From Teredinibacter turnerae (GTDB lineage: Bacteria > Pseudomonadota > Gammaproteobacteria > Pseudomonadales > Cellvibrionaceae), in NCBI RefSeq assembly GCF_037935975.1, contig NZ_CP149817.1, positions 1,736,001-1,800,000 on the forward strand: DNA of 64,000 nucleotides, given 5' to 3'. The notes beneath the pieces were generated by a model that worked only from the letters and a program-made list of their open reading frames with translations, made no database searches and was not told the origin of the DNA. The position numbers and the translations under genes were made by a program. Each line of letters begins with the position of its first letter. The stretch's first letter is position 1. Positions 34,428-43,335 of the stretch are shown piece after piece.

Positions 34428-37207
34428 CAGGACGGTTCCTCTTCTGTTTCGTGTTGCAACTGGGGCGCTTTCTCTTGCTGCTCGCGGTGTGCGGTGTTGT
34501 TTAGCGAGCGCAGAACATAGGGGAGAATGCCGCCGTGATAGAAGTAATCCCATTCCTTTGGCGTTGCGATTTGCACGTCGGTTTCAAAAATAATCGCGCT
34601 GGCGTCCCGTCGGGTTGCCGTTACCGTGATGGAATTGGGGCGCGAACAAAAGCGCGAGAACGAGAAGGTTTCATCGCCTTTCAAACCCAGCACTTGTGCA
34701 TTCTGGCCAGGCTTAAAGCTCAACGGCAGCACCCCGCAACCCACCAGGTTGGAGCGGTGGATACGCTCGAAACTCTCGGCAATAACCACCTTCACCCCAA
34801 GAAGATTCACGCCTTTTGCTGCCCAATCGCGGCTGGAGCCGGTGCCGTATTCTTTACCGGCGAGCACAATCAGATCCTTGTCTTCCGTCTGGTAGCGCAT
34901 CGCCGCGTCGTAGATCGACATGGTTTGCCCGCTTGGAATATGGCGGGTCACGCTGCCTTCCGACTCCGGCACCAGCTGGTTTTTCAAGCGCGGGTTGGCG
35001 AAGGTTCCGCGAATCATCACTTCATGGTTGCCGCGCCGAGAACCCAGGCTGTTAAAACTTTCAGGAGGAACGCCTTGTTCCACGAGGTACTTGCCGGCGG
35101 GGCTTTGTGGATGGATGGCACCGGCCGGTGAAATATGGTCGGTGGTGATCGAGTCGCCCAGTTTAACCAGACAATGGGCGTTAACTACGGGGGCCGGTTT
35201 ATCTATTTCCGCCTGCATGCCGTCGAAATACGGGGGCTTTTTGATGTAGGTGGATTCTGGCCACGCATAGATTTCGCCCTCGGGCACATCCAGGTTCTGC
35301 CAGTCTTCACGGCCTTCAAACACATCGCGGTACAGGCTTTGGTAGAGTTCCGCTTTTAAGGTTTTACTCATTGCATCGGCAATATCCTGCGGGCTGGGCC
35401 AAATATCCTGCAAGAAAACCGGTTCGTTCTGCGGGCCATAGCCGAGCGGCTCGGTCATGAGATCTTTTGCCATGGTACCTGCGAGCGCATAGGCAACAAC
35501 CAGCGGTGGCGAGGCAAGGTAATTGGCTTTTACATCGGCGTGGATGCGTCCTTCGAAGTTGCGATTGCCAGACAGCACGGAGCACACGGTTAAATCCGCG
35601 TCTTGCACCGCTTTACTGATCGGCTCGGGCAGCGGGCCAGAGTTGCCGATGCACGTGGTGCAACCATAGCCGACCACATCAAATCCCAAAGCTTTTAAAT
35701 CGCCCATAACACCGGCTTGCTCCAGGTAGGCGGTCACCACCTGCGAACCCGGCGCAAGCGAGGTTTTAACCCAGGGTTGCACCCTGAGCCCTTTGCGGTT
35801 GGCGTTAGCGGCGAGTAGGCCAGCGGCCAGCATAACTGCCGGATTGGAGGTGTTAGTACAGGAGGTAATTGCCGCGATAACCACATCGCCATGTTTTAGC
35901 CAGAAGCTTTCGTCTTCGTGGTGAACCTCCACCGCGCCCTGGGGCGGCTCTGTACCTATAGCGGTGTGGCCGCCTTCGTCGGCGAAACGCTCGGCTGCCG
36001 TATTACCTGTGGGTTCCTGGGAGGTGTTGAGGTGCAGGTTGAAGCTGGCCGCCGCGTCTGCCAGGGCGATGCGATCCTGGGGGCGCTTGGGCCCGGCGAT
36101 ACTGGGCACGACGCTACTCATATCCAGTGCGATAATTTCATCGTACTGGGCAGGGGGTTGGCCGTCTTCGCGCCATAAAGTCTGCGCTTTCGCATAGGCT
36201 TCTACCTTCGCGATGTGGTCTGCAGAGCGCCCGCTCAAGGCGAGATAGTTCAACACTTCCTGGTCAATCGGGAATATGCCACAGGTGGCGCCGTACTCTG
36301 GTGCCATGTTTGCTATGGTCGCGCGATCGGCCAGCGGCAGGGTGGACAGGCCATCGCCGTAGAATTCAACGAATTTCCCCACCACACCTTTCGCCCGCAG
36401 CATTTCGGTTACGCGCAATACCAGGTCGGTGGCGGTTGCGCCTGGGGGCAAGGTACCGGTGAGTTCGAAACCGACCACCTGCGGCACCACCATACTGATC
36501 GGCTGGCCCAGCATCGCTGCTTCGGCCTCAATGCCGCCAACACCCCAACCGAGCACACCCAGGCCATTGATCATGGTGGTGTGGGAGTCGGTGCCTACCA
36601 GGGTGTCAGGAATCAGCAGCTGGTCGCCGTTCATCTTTTGGGTGGCGACAACCGATGCGAGATATTCGAGATTCACCTGATGCACAATGCCGCGACCGGG
36701 TGGCACCACGCGGAAGTTTTCGAACGCGGTTTGCCCCCAGCGCAGAAACTGATACCGCTCGCGATTGCGCTCTGCTTCTTTCGCGGTGTTGATACGCAGT
36801 GCATCATCGCTGCCAAACGCGTCGACCATTACCGAGTGGTCGATGACCAGATCGACAGGCACTATCGGGTTAATGTGTTTGGGGTCGCCACCCAGGTTGA
36901 CCACCGCGTCACGCATGGAGGCGAGATCGACAATGGCGGGCACACCGGTAAAATCCTGTAAAACAACCCGCGCCGGGGAAAAAGATATTTGCTGTAATGG
37001 CGCTGAGTGCGTGCTCAGCTGTTTGATATCTGCAGCCAGAATGTTTTCTCCATCCTGGTTGCGCAGCAGGTTTTCCAACAGTATTTTCAGACAAAAGGGT
37101 AGCTGTTGTACCTGCGACTGGTTGGGTAATTTGGTGATATCAAAATAGGTGTATGTCTCCCCAGCAACCTGGAGAGTCGATAGCACTTGGTATGTGTTGT
37201 TTCGCAT
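34427..37207 (-). CDS. acnA: Aconitate hydratase A
   Basis: A 926-residue aconitase of the AcnA/IRP type with a [4Fe-4S] cluster. Cluster and substrate motifs include TTMINGLGVLGWGVGGIEAE, AITSCTNTSNP, the two-Cys GYGCTTCIGNSG and the C-terminal swivel domain GKEYGTGSSRDWAAKG. It interconverts citrate and isocitrate in the cytosol. An extra acidic tail (QLQHETEEEPS) makes it slightly longer than usual. It is the first gene of an acnA-fumC pair. Confidence 0.96.
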   Translation of the reverse strand: MRNNTYQVLSTLQVAGETYTYFDITKLPNQSQVQQLPFCLKILLENLLRNQDGENILAADIKQLSTHSAPLQQISFSPARVVLQDFTGVPAIVDLASMRDAVVNLGGDPKHINPIVPVDLVIDHSVMVDAFGSDDALRINTAKEAERNRERYQFLRWGQTAFENFRVVPPGRGIVHQVNLEYLASVVATQKMNGDQLLIPDTLVGTDSHTTMINGLGVLGWGVGGIEAEAAMLGQPISMVVPQVVGFELTGTLPPGATATDLVLRVTEMLRAKGVVGKFVEFYGDGLSTLPLADRATIANMAPEYGATCGIFPIDQEVLNYLALSGRSADHIAKVEAYAKAQTLWREDGQPPAQYDEIIALDMSSVVPSIAGPKRPQDRIALADAAASFNLHLNTSQEPTGNTAAERFADEGGHTAIGTEPPQGAVEVHHEDESFWLKHGDVVIAAITSCTNTSNPAVMLAAGLLAANANRKGLRVQPWVKTSLAPGSQVVTAYLEQAGVMGDLKALGFDVVGYGCTTCIGNSGPLPEPISKAVQDADLTVCSVLSGNRNFEGRIHADVKANYLASPPLVVAYALAGTMAKDLMTEPLGYGPQNEPVFLQDIWPSPQDIADAMSKTLKAELYQSLYRDVFEGREDWQNLDVPEGEIYAWPESTYIKKPPYFDGMQAEIDKPAPVVNAHCLVKLGDSITTDHISPAGAIHPQSPAGKYLVEQGVPPESFNSLGSRRGNHEVMIRGTFANPRLKNQLVPESEGSVTRHIPSGQTMSIYDAAMRYQTEDKDLIVLAGKEYGTGSSRDWAAKGVNLLGVKVVIAESFERIHRSNLVGCGVLPLSFKPGQNAQVLGLKGDETFSFSRFCSRPNSITVTATRRDASAIIFETDVQIATPKEWDYFYHGGILPYVLRSLNNTAHREQQEKAPQLQHETEEEPS

Positions 37208-37248
37208 AGGTCAGGTTCTCCATCTTGCCGGGTTACACGGAACCAGCG

Positions 37249-37716
37249 TTACACGCTGCTGAATTCGTGAAGGCTGCGTACTGTCGTGCGCAGTGCCTGC
37301 CGCTCGTTTTCGGCCAGGTCGCCAAAAAACTCCGCCATTTCCGGCGTGGGGCTTATTTCCTCCAACTGGGTGTAGGTATCGGCAATAAAATTGTGTTGTG
37401 CAGAGACAATTCCAATTAGCCCTTCTTCGGTGTGCGAGATGTCGGGCAATTGCTTTTCCACTTCATAGTCCATGCGCGATCGGTCTATTTCCGGCATTTC
37501 CTTTAGCCAGGTTTCCACCTTGTTTTGGTAATCGGAATGGTGAATAAATTCGTCAAGATTCCGTTCACGTTTGCGTTCCCAATCACTTAAATATTCGGCC
37601 ATTTGTGACACTCGCTCGCTCTGAATACGGCTTTGCGACAACAGTGCGTGTCGGTCGGCGAGATCGCTGTGGTACGTTTTTATCTGGCTCATAAGTTCGC
37701 ATATTCGTTCAGTCAT
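37249..37716 (-). CDS. Hypothetical helical protein, possibly ferritin-like
   Basis: A 155-residue soluble protein, almost entirely helical and charged, with no signal peptide. Its C-terminal part has E, H and EN-x-x-R spacing (VSAQHNFIADTYTQLEEI, FFGDLAENERQALR) reminiscent of ferritin-like/rubrerythrin-like four-helix bundles, but a complete metal site is not evident. GGGAGT precedes the ATG. It sits upstream of acnA on the same strand with a 41-bp gap. I do not recognise the family. Confidence 0.65.
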   Translation of the reverse strand: MTERICELMSQIKTYHSDLADRHALLSQSRIQSERVSQMAEYLSDWERKRERNLDEFIHHSDYQNKVETWLKEMPEIDRSRMDYEVEKQLPDISHTEEGLIGIVSAQHNFIADTYTQLEEISPTPEMAEFFGDLAENERQALRTTVRSLHEFSSV

Positions 37717-37969
37717 AGTGATTACTCCCGGCTGATTTTGGTCTCGAATAGGTATGCGAGACGCTAAATTTAGAACAATGTATTTGGGTGCATTCCACTA
37801 AATAGCGTGCGTTTCGCTCGCGAACTTTTGCTGACTATTTTGCTGGCGCACTCTGTAGCGAGCGCAAATTGCAATTGATAGACATAGTTAATTTAGGCCT
37901 AAATTACTCTGCAGTTACTAGTTCTGATCAAGTAGTGCGAGCGAAAGTTCATTAATCAAGGGGTTGCAA

Positions 37970-38026
37970 ATGAGATACCAAGCTGAGTTTGTTCGAGATT
38001 TTGTTGGCGTTGTTAACGGTTTTTAA
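37970..38026 (+). CDS. Possible 18-residue peptide ORF
   Basis: ATG at 37970 with AAGGGG 6 nt upstream encodes MRYQAEFVRDFVGVVNGF and then stops; the AT-rich stretch begins right after. It may be a leader peptide or chance. No other support. Confidence 0.2.
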   Translation: MRYQAEFVRDFVGVVNGF

Positions 38027-38235
38027 ATCTCTATTAAATGTAGTGATTTATTAATTTGGTCTATAAAAACAGGTATTTATGTGTTTTTTAATTTTTTAAT
38101 AGAATTTTTATGTGGTCTATTAATTCGTGTTTGATAGGTTTTCTATTCGAAAACATTTCTTGAATTTTATTTTTTTGGGTAAATATTTTGTGAACATTTT
38201 ACATTGGCATAATTATTTTTATATTTCCGGATAGC

Positions 38236-38304
38236 GCGCTTTGGCGCGTGGAAAGCTTTTGGGGGAATGAATACCATTTAGCGAATGGTTCCACGCCAAA
38301 GCGC
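38236..38304. repeat. Long interrupted inverted repeat
   Basis: GCGCTTTGGCGCGTGGAA (38236-38253) and TTCCACGCCAAAGCGC (38289-38304) pair over 16 bp with a 2-nt bulge, around a 35-nt loop. No T-run follows. It marks the right edge of the AT-rich stretch. Confidence 0.8.
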
Positions 38305-38515
38305 AGTGGGGCAGTGGGGCAGTGGGATAGTTGACGCGACTATTATTAGTGCGAGGTGGACGAGCAAAAACTCATCGTATGACGTAGACCCGGGTAAGGC
38401 GTAAACGCGAAAGAGTAATCGGTGGTATTTTGGAATAACAACACCCGTAACATTGATAGGCGTAATACGCTGATTTTTTAGCTCGGTGAATATTCACAAC
38501 GCACAAGTTGGCGGC

Positions 38516-38584
38516 GATGGCTCAGGGTGGTGATGGCTCAGAGTGCCGATGGCTCAGAGTGGCGATGGCTCAGGGCGGTGATGG
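38516..38584. repeat. 16-bp tandem repeat, four units plus a partial fifth
   Basis: Consecutive GATGGCTCAGRGYSSY units begin at 38516, 38532, 38548 and 38564, with a partial GATGG at 38580. The GATGGCTCAG core is invariant. It lies 240 bp upstream of the response regulator gene. Confidence 0.85.
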
Positions 38585-38825
38585 TATAGCTAAGACCACT
38601 CGGCTTATACGGAACGGAAATTTCGCTCGCGATCTAGGGGGCTCCGAAAGCTTGGGGCAGCAGGCCTCTAGCGACTCGGTGTCGGCGCTGCCAGTAATCG
38701 GGGGGTTGTAAATGGATGATCCCGCTGGTCGGTAATGAGATGCGTTATCATTTACACCTTTTCACATATGGCGTAGCATACCGGTTTAATACAAGCTTTC
38801 GAATCACACTGACACCGTCAACGCC

Positions 38826-39515
38826 ATGGCAGACGCCCCCCATAACATTTTGATCGTCGAAGACGATCCACTCCTGAATCAGCACTTATCCGAGTTAGTC
38901 GCCGGTGCAGGTTATCGTGTTGAACGCTGTTTTGATGGTGCCAGTGCGCTGAAAGCGGTGCGTTGTGGGCGGCACCATTTGATGATTCTGGACTTGATGC
39001 TGCCCCAGCTGGATGGCATCGCGTTGCTTGGCCATGTGCGTAAAACCAGCTTATTACCGGTCATTATTGTCAGTGCGAAAGGAGCCGAGGAAGAGCGCAT
39101 CGTTGGCTTAAAGCAGGGCGCGGACGACTACATATCGAAACCTTTCAATGCCACTGAACTGCTGTTGCGAATGGAGGCCCTGCTGCGACGCACGCAGGCT
39201 GCATCTGCCCCGCTAAAATGTCAGATCTCTGTCGACAGCCTGCACCTGAACCCGAGCACCCTGGAAGCGTTTATTGACGGCAGGCAATTGGAGCTCACGC
39301 AAATTCAATTCACAATTTTGTGGCAGCTGGTAAGTAACCGCGGCCAGGTATTGAGCAAAGCCTATCTTTACCGACACGCACTCAATCGCTCTCCAGGTAC
39401 CTACGACCGGGGGCTGGATATGCACCTGAGCCGTGTGCGGCGCAAATTAACCGACGCCGGTTGGAGTGGTCATCGGCTGCAAACAGTTCACGGTAAAGGC
39501 TATTGCTTAACGTAA
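38826..39515 (+). CDS. OmpR-family response regulator, probably of iron uptake
   Basis: A 229-residue regulator: receiver domain (ILIVEDDPLLNQHLSELV, acceptor Asp in MILDLMLPQLDG, Lys in DDYISKPF) and a winged-helix trans_reg_C domain (ELTQIQFTILWQLVSNRGQVLS, split, and the C-terminal VRRKLTDAG). It overlaps the kinase gene by 13 bp. Together with the TonB receptor downstream the set resembles PfeR/PfeS, which activate a siderophore receptor in Pseudomonas; the CpxR-like family is an alternative. Confidence 0.92.
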   Translation: MADAPHNILIVEDDPLLNQHLSELVAGAGYRVERCFDGASALKAVRCGRHHLMILDLMLPQLDGIALLGHVRKTSLLPVIIVSAKGAEEERIVGLKQGADDYISKPFNATELLLRMEALLRRTQAASAPLKCQISVDSLHLNPSTLEAFIDGRQLELTQIQFTILWQLVSNRGQVLSKAYLYRHALNRSPGTYDRGLDMHLSRVRRKLTDAGWSGHRLQTVHGKGYCLT

Positions 39516-40888
39516 AACGTCGCCTTTTCTGGAAGCTGTGCATCACCTTCACCGCCGGTGTTGTTGCCCTGTTTTATCTGCTCGATTTCCTCGCGGTAAA
39601 AGCCGAGGATTCCATGAGCCAGATTGCGCAAAAACACCGTGCTCAACTGTTGGCCTGGGCCGCCGAGGCCGAAACCTTGTTTAATGCGGGTGATAACGCG
39701 GAACTGGACCGTTGGCTCGCGCAACTGCAACAATCAGAGCAACTGCAAGCCGCCGTGGTGCAATTTGAATCCACCTTGATTTCGGGCGGGCAACTTGAAC
39801 CGGAACGTTATACCGGCTTTAACTTCGGCCGTAATGTGGCGTGGCCTGTACATTTGTACTTCGATTTCAACCCGGTGATGGAAATTCCTTTTGGCGACGG
39901 CCAAACCAGTTTTTTGGTTGGTTTGCCCGCGTATATGCGCCCGGGTGATCTGTGGTATAGCACCAAGATCACCTTGCAGCTAATACTACCCATGGTGTTG
40001 CTGGCGGTTCTGTCGCTCTTGGTGTACAGCCACATTATGCGCCCGATTAGCCAGCTGCGAAGGGCAACCAACGCGTTCAGTCACGGCGACTTTTCGGTTC
40101 GGGTGCGGACGCTGCTGGGCGGTCGTAATGATGAACTGGCGGATCTGGCAGATACCTTCGACTATATGGCGCAGCGCATAGGCGACCAGATTGTCAATCA
40201 GCGTCATCTTATTGCCGATTTGTCACACGAACTGCGCACGCCGCTGACCCGTTTGGACATTGCCGTGGACAGCCTCAACAGCCGCCCTAGCACGGAAAAT
40301 ATCGCACGGGTGAGCCGTGAATCTCAGCACATCCGTCGCTTGGTGGAAGATACGCTGACCCTTGCGTGGCTCGACAATGAGCGGCCTCGACTGGAGCTGG
40401 AGGGGCTCGATCTGGTAGATCTCATTGATGTCATTCTCGGGGATGCGCGCTTTGAATTTCCGGGGCGCTTAATCAATACTGCGCTGCCCGCCACAGCCCG
40501 CATTGAACAGACCTGCCACCGGGCTGTGGGACAGGCACTGGAAAATATTATCCGCAATGCGCTGCGGTTTACCGCCGATGGCGGTGCCGTACAGGTCACT
40601 CTCGAGACTGTGGGCGAGTATTACAGTATCCATGTGCGGGACCAGGGCCCGGGTGTACCCGAGCACCAGTTGGCGCAAATCTTTCAACCGTTTTTTCGCG
40701 GCGACAGCGCGCGTTTGTCCAATCATAAAAGCTTTGGATTGGGGTTGGCCCTGGCGCAGCGCCAAGTCCATATTGTTGGCGGTGACATTGTTGCCCGCAA
40801 CGCCCCCAAGGGTGGCTTGTGTGTGACTATCGGTCTTCCTCGAGACGGCCATTCAGCTGCGATGGGACTCCTTGGACAGGCAAAGTGA
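39503..40888 (+). CDS. Sensor histidine kinase paired with the OmpR-family regulator
   Basis: A 461-residue inner-membrane kinase: TM1 near residues 10-30, a periplasmic sensor region to about 160, TM2 (LILPMVLLAVLSLLVYS), HAMP, HisKA with LIADLSHELRTPLTRL, and HATPase_c (NALRFTADGG, DQGPGVP, SFGLGLALAQRQ). No ATG lies before TM1; TTG at 39503, overlapping the regulator's end, is the only start that keeps TM1. It probably senses an iron-related signal, given the receptor gene behind it. Confidence 0.92.
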   Translation: MLNVKRRLFWKLCITFTAGVVALFYLLDFLAVKAEDSMSQIAQKHRAQLLAWAAEAETLFNAGDNAELDRWLAQLQQSEQLQAAVVQFESTLISGGQLEPERYTGFNFGRNVAWPVHLYFDFNPVMEIPFGDGQTSFLVGLPAYMRPGDLWYSTKITLQLILPMVLLAVLSLLVYSHIMRPISQLRRATNAFSHGDFSVRVRTLLGGRNDELADLADTFDYMAQRIGDQIVNQRHLIADLSHELRTPLTRLDIAVDSLNSRPSTENIARVSRESQHIRRLVEDTLTLAWLDNERPRLELEGLDLVDLIDVILGDARFEFPGRLINTALPATARIEQTCHRAVGQALENIIRNALRFTADGGAVQVTLETVGEYYSIHVRDQGPGVPEHQLAQIFQPFFRGDSARLSNHKSFGLGLALAQRQVHIVGGDIVARNAPKGGLCVTIGLPRDGHSAAMGLLGQAK

Positions 40889-41055
40889 AACCAGCGCGGC
40901 CCTGGCATTACGGCCTGCATCGCCATGCGAGAGCCAGAAACCCCGCCAAACGGAATGTCTTCGTCGTTCTTACATATGCCCGCAGTCTCTCGCCGGGATC
41001 GGCTATGGGAAAATTGGAGCCTCTCTAGTGTCATCCCGCTGCTTCTTTCGGCATC

Positions 41056-41073
41056 TGTAACAGTTGTAACAGT
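41056..41073 (+). promoter_or_regulatory. Tandem TGTAACAGT sites, candidate response-regulator box
   Basis: Two contiguous copies of TGTAACAGT, followed by a weaker GTTTTACA, lie just upstream of the Fur box. OmpR-family regulators bind direct repeats, so this may be the site of the regulator encoded at 38826-39515. This is inference from position. Confidence 0.45.
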
Positions 41074-41088
41074 GTTTTACATTTGTTC

Positions 41089-41107
41089 GCAAATGATAAT
41101 AATTCTT
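41089..41107 (+). promoter_or_regulatory. Candidate Fur box upstream of the TonB receptor
   Basis: GCAAATGATAATAATTCTT matches the 19-bp Fur consensus at 14 positions, including the core ATGATAAT. It lies 34 bp before the receptor start codon, where Fur would block transcription under iron sufficiency. Confidence 0.7.
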
Positions 41108-41140
41108 GTTAGCAAATAGATACGACTGTACGAGGTGACT

Positions 41141-43165
41141 ATGTCGAATTCCGGGACCAAATCAAACACCTGCGCGTTGGCGCTGGCCGTAGCGGGAGCA
41201 CTTGGCGGACAAGCCGCTCATGGTGACGACGCGCAGACCGACGCCGACAAATCGATTGAAACCGTCGTGGTGGTCGGTCGTTCAACCAACACCGAAATCA
41301 CGCCTATGGAATTGGAAAAACAGCAGGCGAACGACCTTGCGGACGTGTTTCGGCACATTCCGGCAGTGACGGTGGGAGGTTCTCTGGGCATCGCCCAGAA
41401 GGTGTACATCCGTGGCATGGAAGACACGCTGCTGAATATCACTGTGGATGGGGCGCCGCAAACCAGCACCTTGTTTCACCATATAGGCCGGGTGTCCATT
41501 GAGCCTGAGCTGTTGCAAAAGGTGGAGGTTCAGGCGGGCGCTGGCGAAGCCACCAGTGGCGCTGGTGCGATTGGCGGTACCATCCGTTTCAACACGAAAA
41601 GTGCGCGTGATCTGCTGGAGCGCGGCGAGACTGTGGGCGCCATGGTGAAAGGTAATTACTTCTCCAACAACGGCTACAAGGGCAGTGCCTCGGTCTACAG
41701 TCAAGTTGGTGCTGGCCTGGGTGTGCTCGCATCCTACACCGCCGTTGAAAGGGATAATATGGAAGATGGCAACGGTGATGAAATACGCGCAACCGACGCT
41801 GATCAAAGCTTGGCCTTCGTAAAGCTGGACAGCCAAATTGCCGATAGCCATCGCATGACGCTCAGCTATGAAGCGCGCGAAGAAACCGGCCTGCTGGGCC
41901 GCAGGCCTAACTGGGTTGTTACCCAGGAGGAGCCCCTCTACCCAATGGAGGGGGAGCGCAATACCCTGGTGTTCAACTACACCGGTCGGGTGAGTGCCGC
42001 GTTGAATGTCGAAGCCACGCTCTACGACACCACCTCCGACCTGGTCCAGGACGGTCCTTATGGCCTGTATAACGGGCAGACCCAGTCTACAGGTTTTGAC
42101 ATCCGCAACAGCTCACACCTCGGCACGCACACTCTGACTTACGGTATCGAAGCTCGCGAGGACACCGTGGAGGCCGGCCCAGCCGATGATGAAACGCTGC
42201 AAATGTATCTGGATGAAGGTTGGGATACTTTTGTGAGTGAAAGTGGTTCTGTGCTGGGTGTGTATGCGCAAAACCACTGGCAAATCACCGCTCCCCTGTT
42301 GCTCAGTTTTGGTCTCAGGTACGACAGTTATTCGCTGGAACAGGAAAACTACAACGCGGAAATCGACAGTAGCGGCGTGAGTGCCAATATTGGCTTCAGC
42401 TACGCCCTGACGCCAGACCTGAAACTGGTTGCCGGCCACGCCCAGGCGTTGCGCGGCAAGGAAATCGGTGATTCATTTACCCTCTCCGATTCCACCATCG
42501 ACCCCGACCTGGAACCGGAAACTGTTGAGAACAACGAGGTGGGAATTGAGTACAACAGCCAGGTGGTGGCCGCCAGCGCCGCAGTCTATCAGAGCACCAT
42601 TAGCGATGTGATTTACGACCAGACTGGTGGCCCCATCTATTACGAAAATATCGGTGAAGTGACATCCAGTGGTATTGAACTGAAAACCGCGTTTCATCTG
42701 GATCAGTGGTACTTAGCCGCCAGCCTGAGCATGAACGATACCGAAATCAACGGCAACGCCATTGATGGTTACGAGCACAATGGTCTGGGGACCTCCCGTG
42801 GCGACACCTTCGGCCTGGAGGCGAGCTACAATGTTAATCCACACTGGGAGGCCGGCTGGAATTTTACCTACGTGCGAAAACTGGCCGATGTCGAGGTGCT
42901 GCACCGGTCCGTCGAATTGGATTGGATCGACAACACGCAATACATCACCAAACCCAGCTACAAAGTACACGATATTTATCTGCGTTGGACGCCGCTCAAC
43001 AGCGATGCGCTGTCTTTTAATCTGGCGGTGCAAAACCTGTTCAACGAGCATTACCGCGACCACTCCAGCGTTGCAGACTACAGCCATATCGGCGGCTGGG
43101 AGATTGTCTCGGGGGTGTACGAAGCGGGCCGCGATATCCGTTTAACCGCCAGCTACCGGTTCTAG
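41141..43165 (+). CDS. TonB-dependent outer-membrane receptor
   Basis: About 674 residues: a signal peptide (TCALALAVAGALGGQAAHG), a likely TonB box (ETVVVVG), a plug domain (DVFRHIPAVTVGGS, KVYIRGMEDTLLNITVDGAP, EVQAGAGEATSGAGAIGGTI) and a 22-strand beta barrel ending in an aromatic residue (RLTASYRF), as outer-membrane proteins do. GAGG stands 5 nt before the ATG at 41141. The plug resembles the heme/hemoglobin and FepA/PfeA groups. The Fur box and the two-component system upstream point to iron or siderophore uptake. Confidence 0.92.
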   Translation: MSNSGTKSNTCALALAVAGALGGQAAHGDDAQTDADKSIETVVVVGRSTNTEITPMELEKQQANDLADVFRHIPAVTVGGSLGIAQKVYIRGMEDTLLNITVDGAPQTSTLFHHIGRVSIEPELLQKVEVQAGAGEATSGAGAIGGTIRFNTKSARDLLERGETVGAMVKGNYFSNNGYKGSASVYSQVGAGLGVLASYTAVERDNMEDGNGDEIRATDADQSLAFVKLDSQIADSHRMTLSYEAREETGLLGRRPNWVVTQEEPLYPMEGERNTLVFNYTGRVSAALNVEATLYDTTSDLVQDGPYGLYNGQTQSTGFDIRNSSHLGTHTLTYGIEAREDTVEAGPADDETLQMYLDEGWDTFVSESGSVLGVYAQNHWQITAPLLLSFGLRYDSYSLEQENYNAEIDSSGVSANIGFSYALTPDLKLVAGHAQALRGKEIGDSFTLSDSTIDPDLEPETVENNEVGIEYNSQVVAASAAVYQSTISDVIYDQTGGPIYYENIGEVTSSGIELKTAFHLDQWYLAASLSMNDTEINGNAIDGYEHNGLGTSRGDTFGLEASYNVNPHWEAGWNFTYVRKLADVEVLHRSVELDWIDNTQYITKPSYKVHDIYLRWTPLNSDALSFNLAVQNLFNEHYRDHSSVADYSHIGGWEIVSGVYEAGRDIRLTASYRF

Positions 43166-43335
43166 CTCACCATTCCAATGCAGCCGGCGGCGACCCGCCA
43201 GGAAGCGGCAACTCACAACCTGGTTGCAGGATCTGAGATGCGTTGCCTGGCTGTATCGATTGCCGGCTTGTCTAAAAGCAATCCGCTGCGGTCCTGACAA
43301 GCTCGACCTGGCGATTAACTCGCGATGATCCCGAC

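Larger units (their letters stand above)
37717..38825. other. 1.1-kb gene-poor gap with AT-rich stretch
   Basis: Between the helical protein and the response regulator there is no convincing gene. From about 38020 to 38230 the sequence is markedly AT-rich with long T runs, followed by the inverted repeat 38236-38304, short GCAGTGGG direct repeats near 38303-38325 and the 16-bp tandem array at 38516-38584. A frame at 38508-38711 is translation through the tandem repeat and is not supported. A possible 18-codon ORF is listed separately. Confidence 0.6.

Noticed and set aside
38508-38711. 67-codon plus-strand ORF
   Set aside because: It is translation of the 16-bp tandem repeat without a family match or convincing start site.
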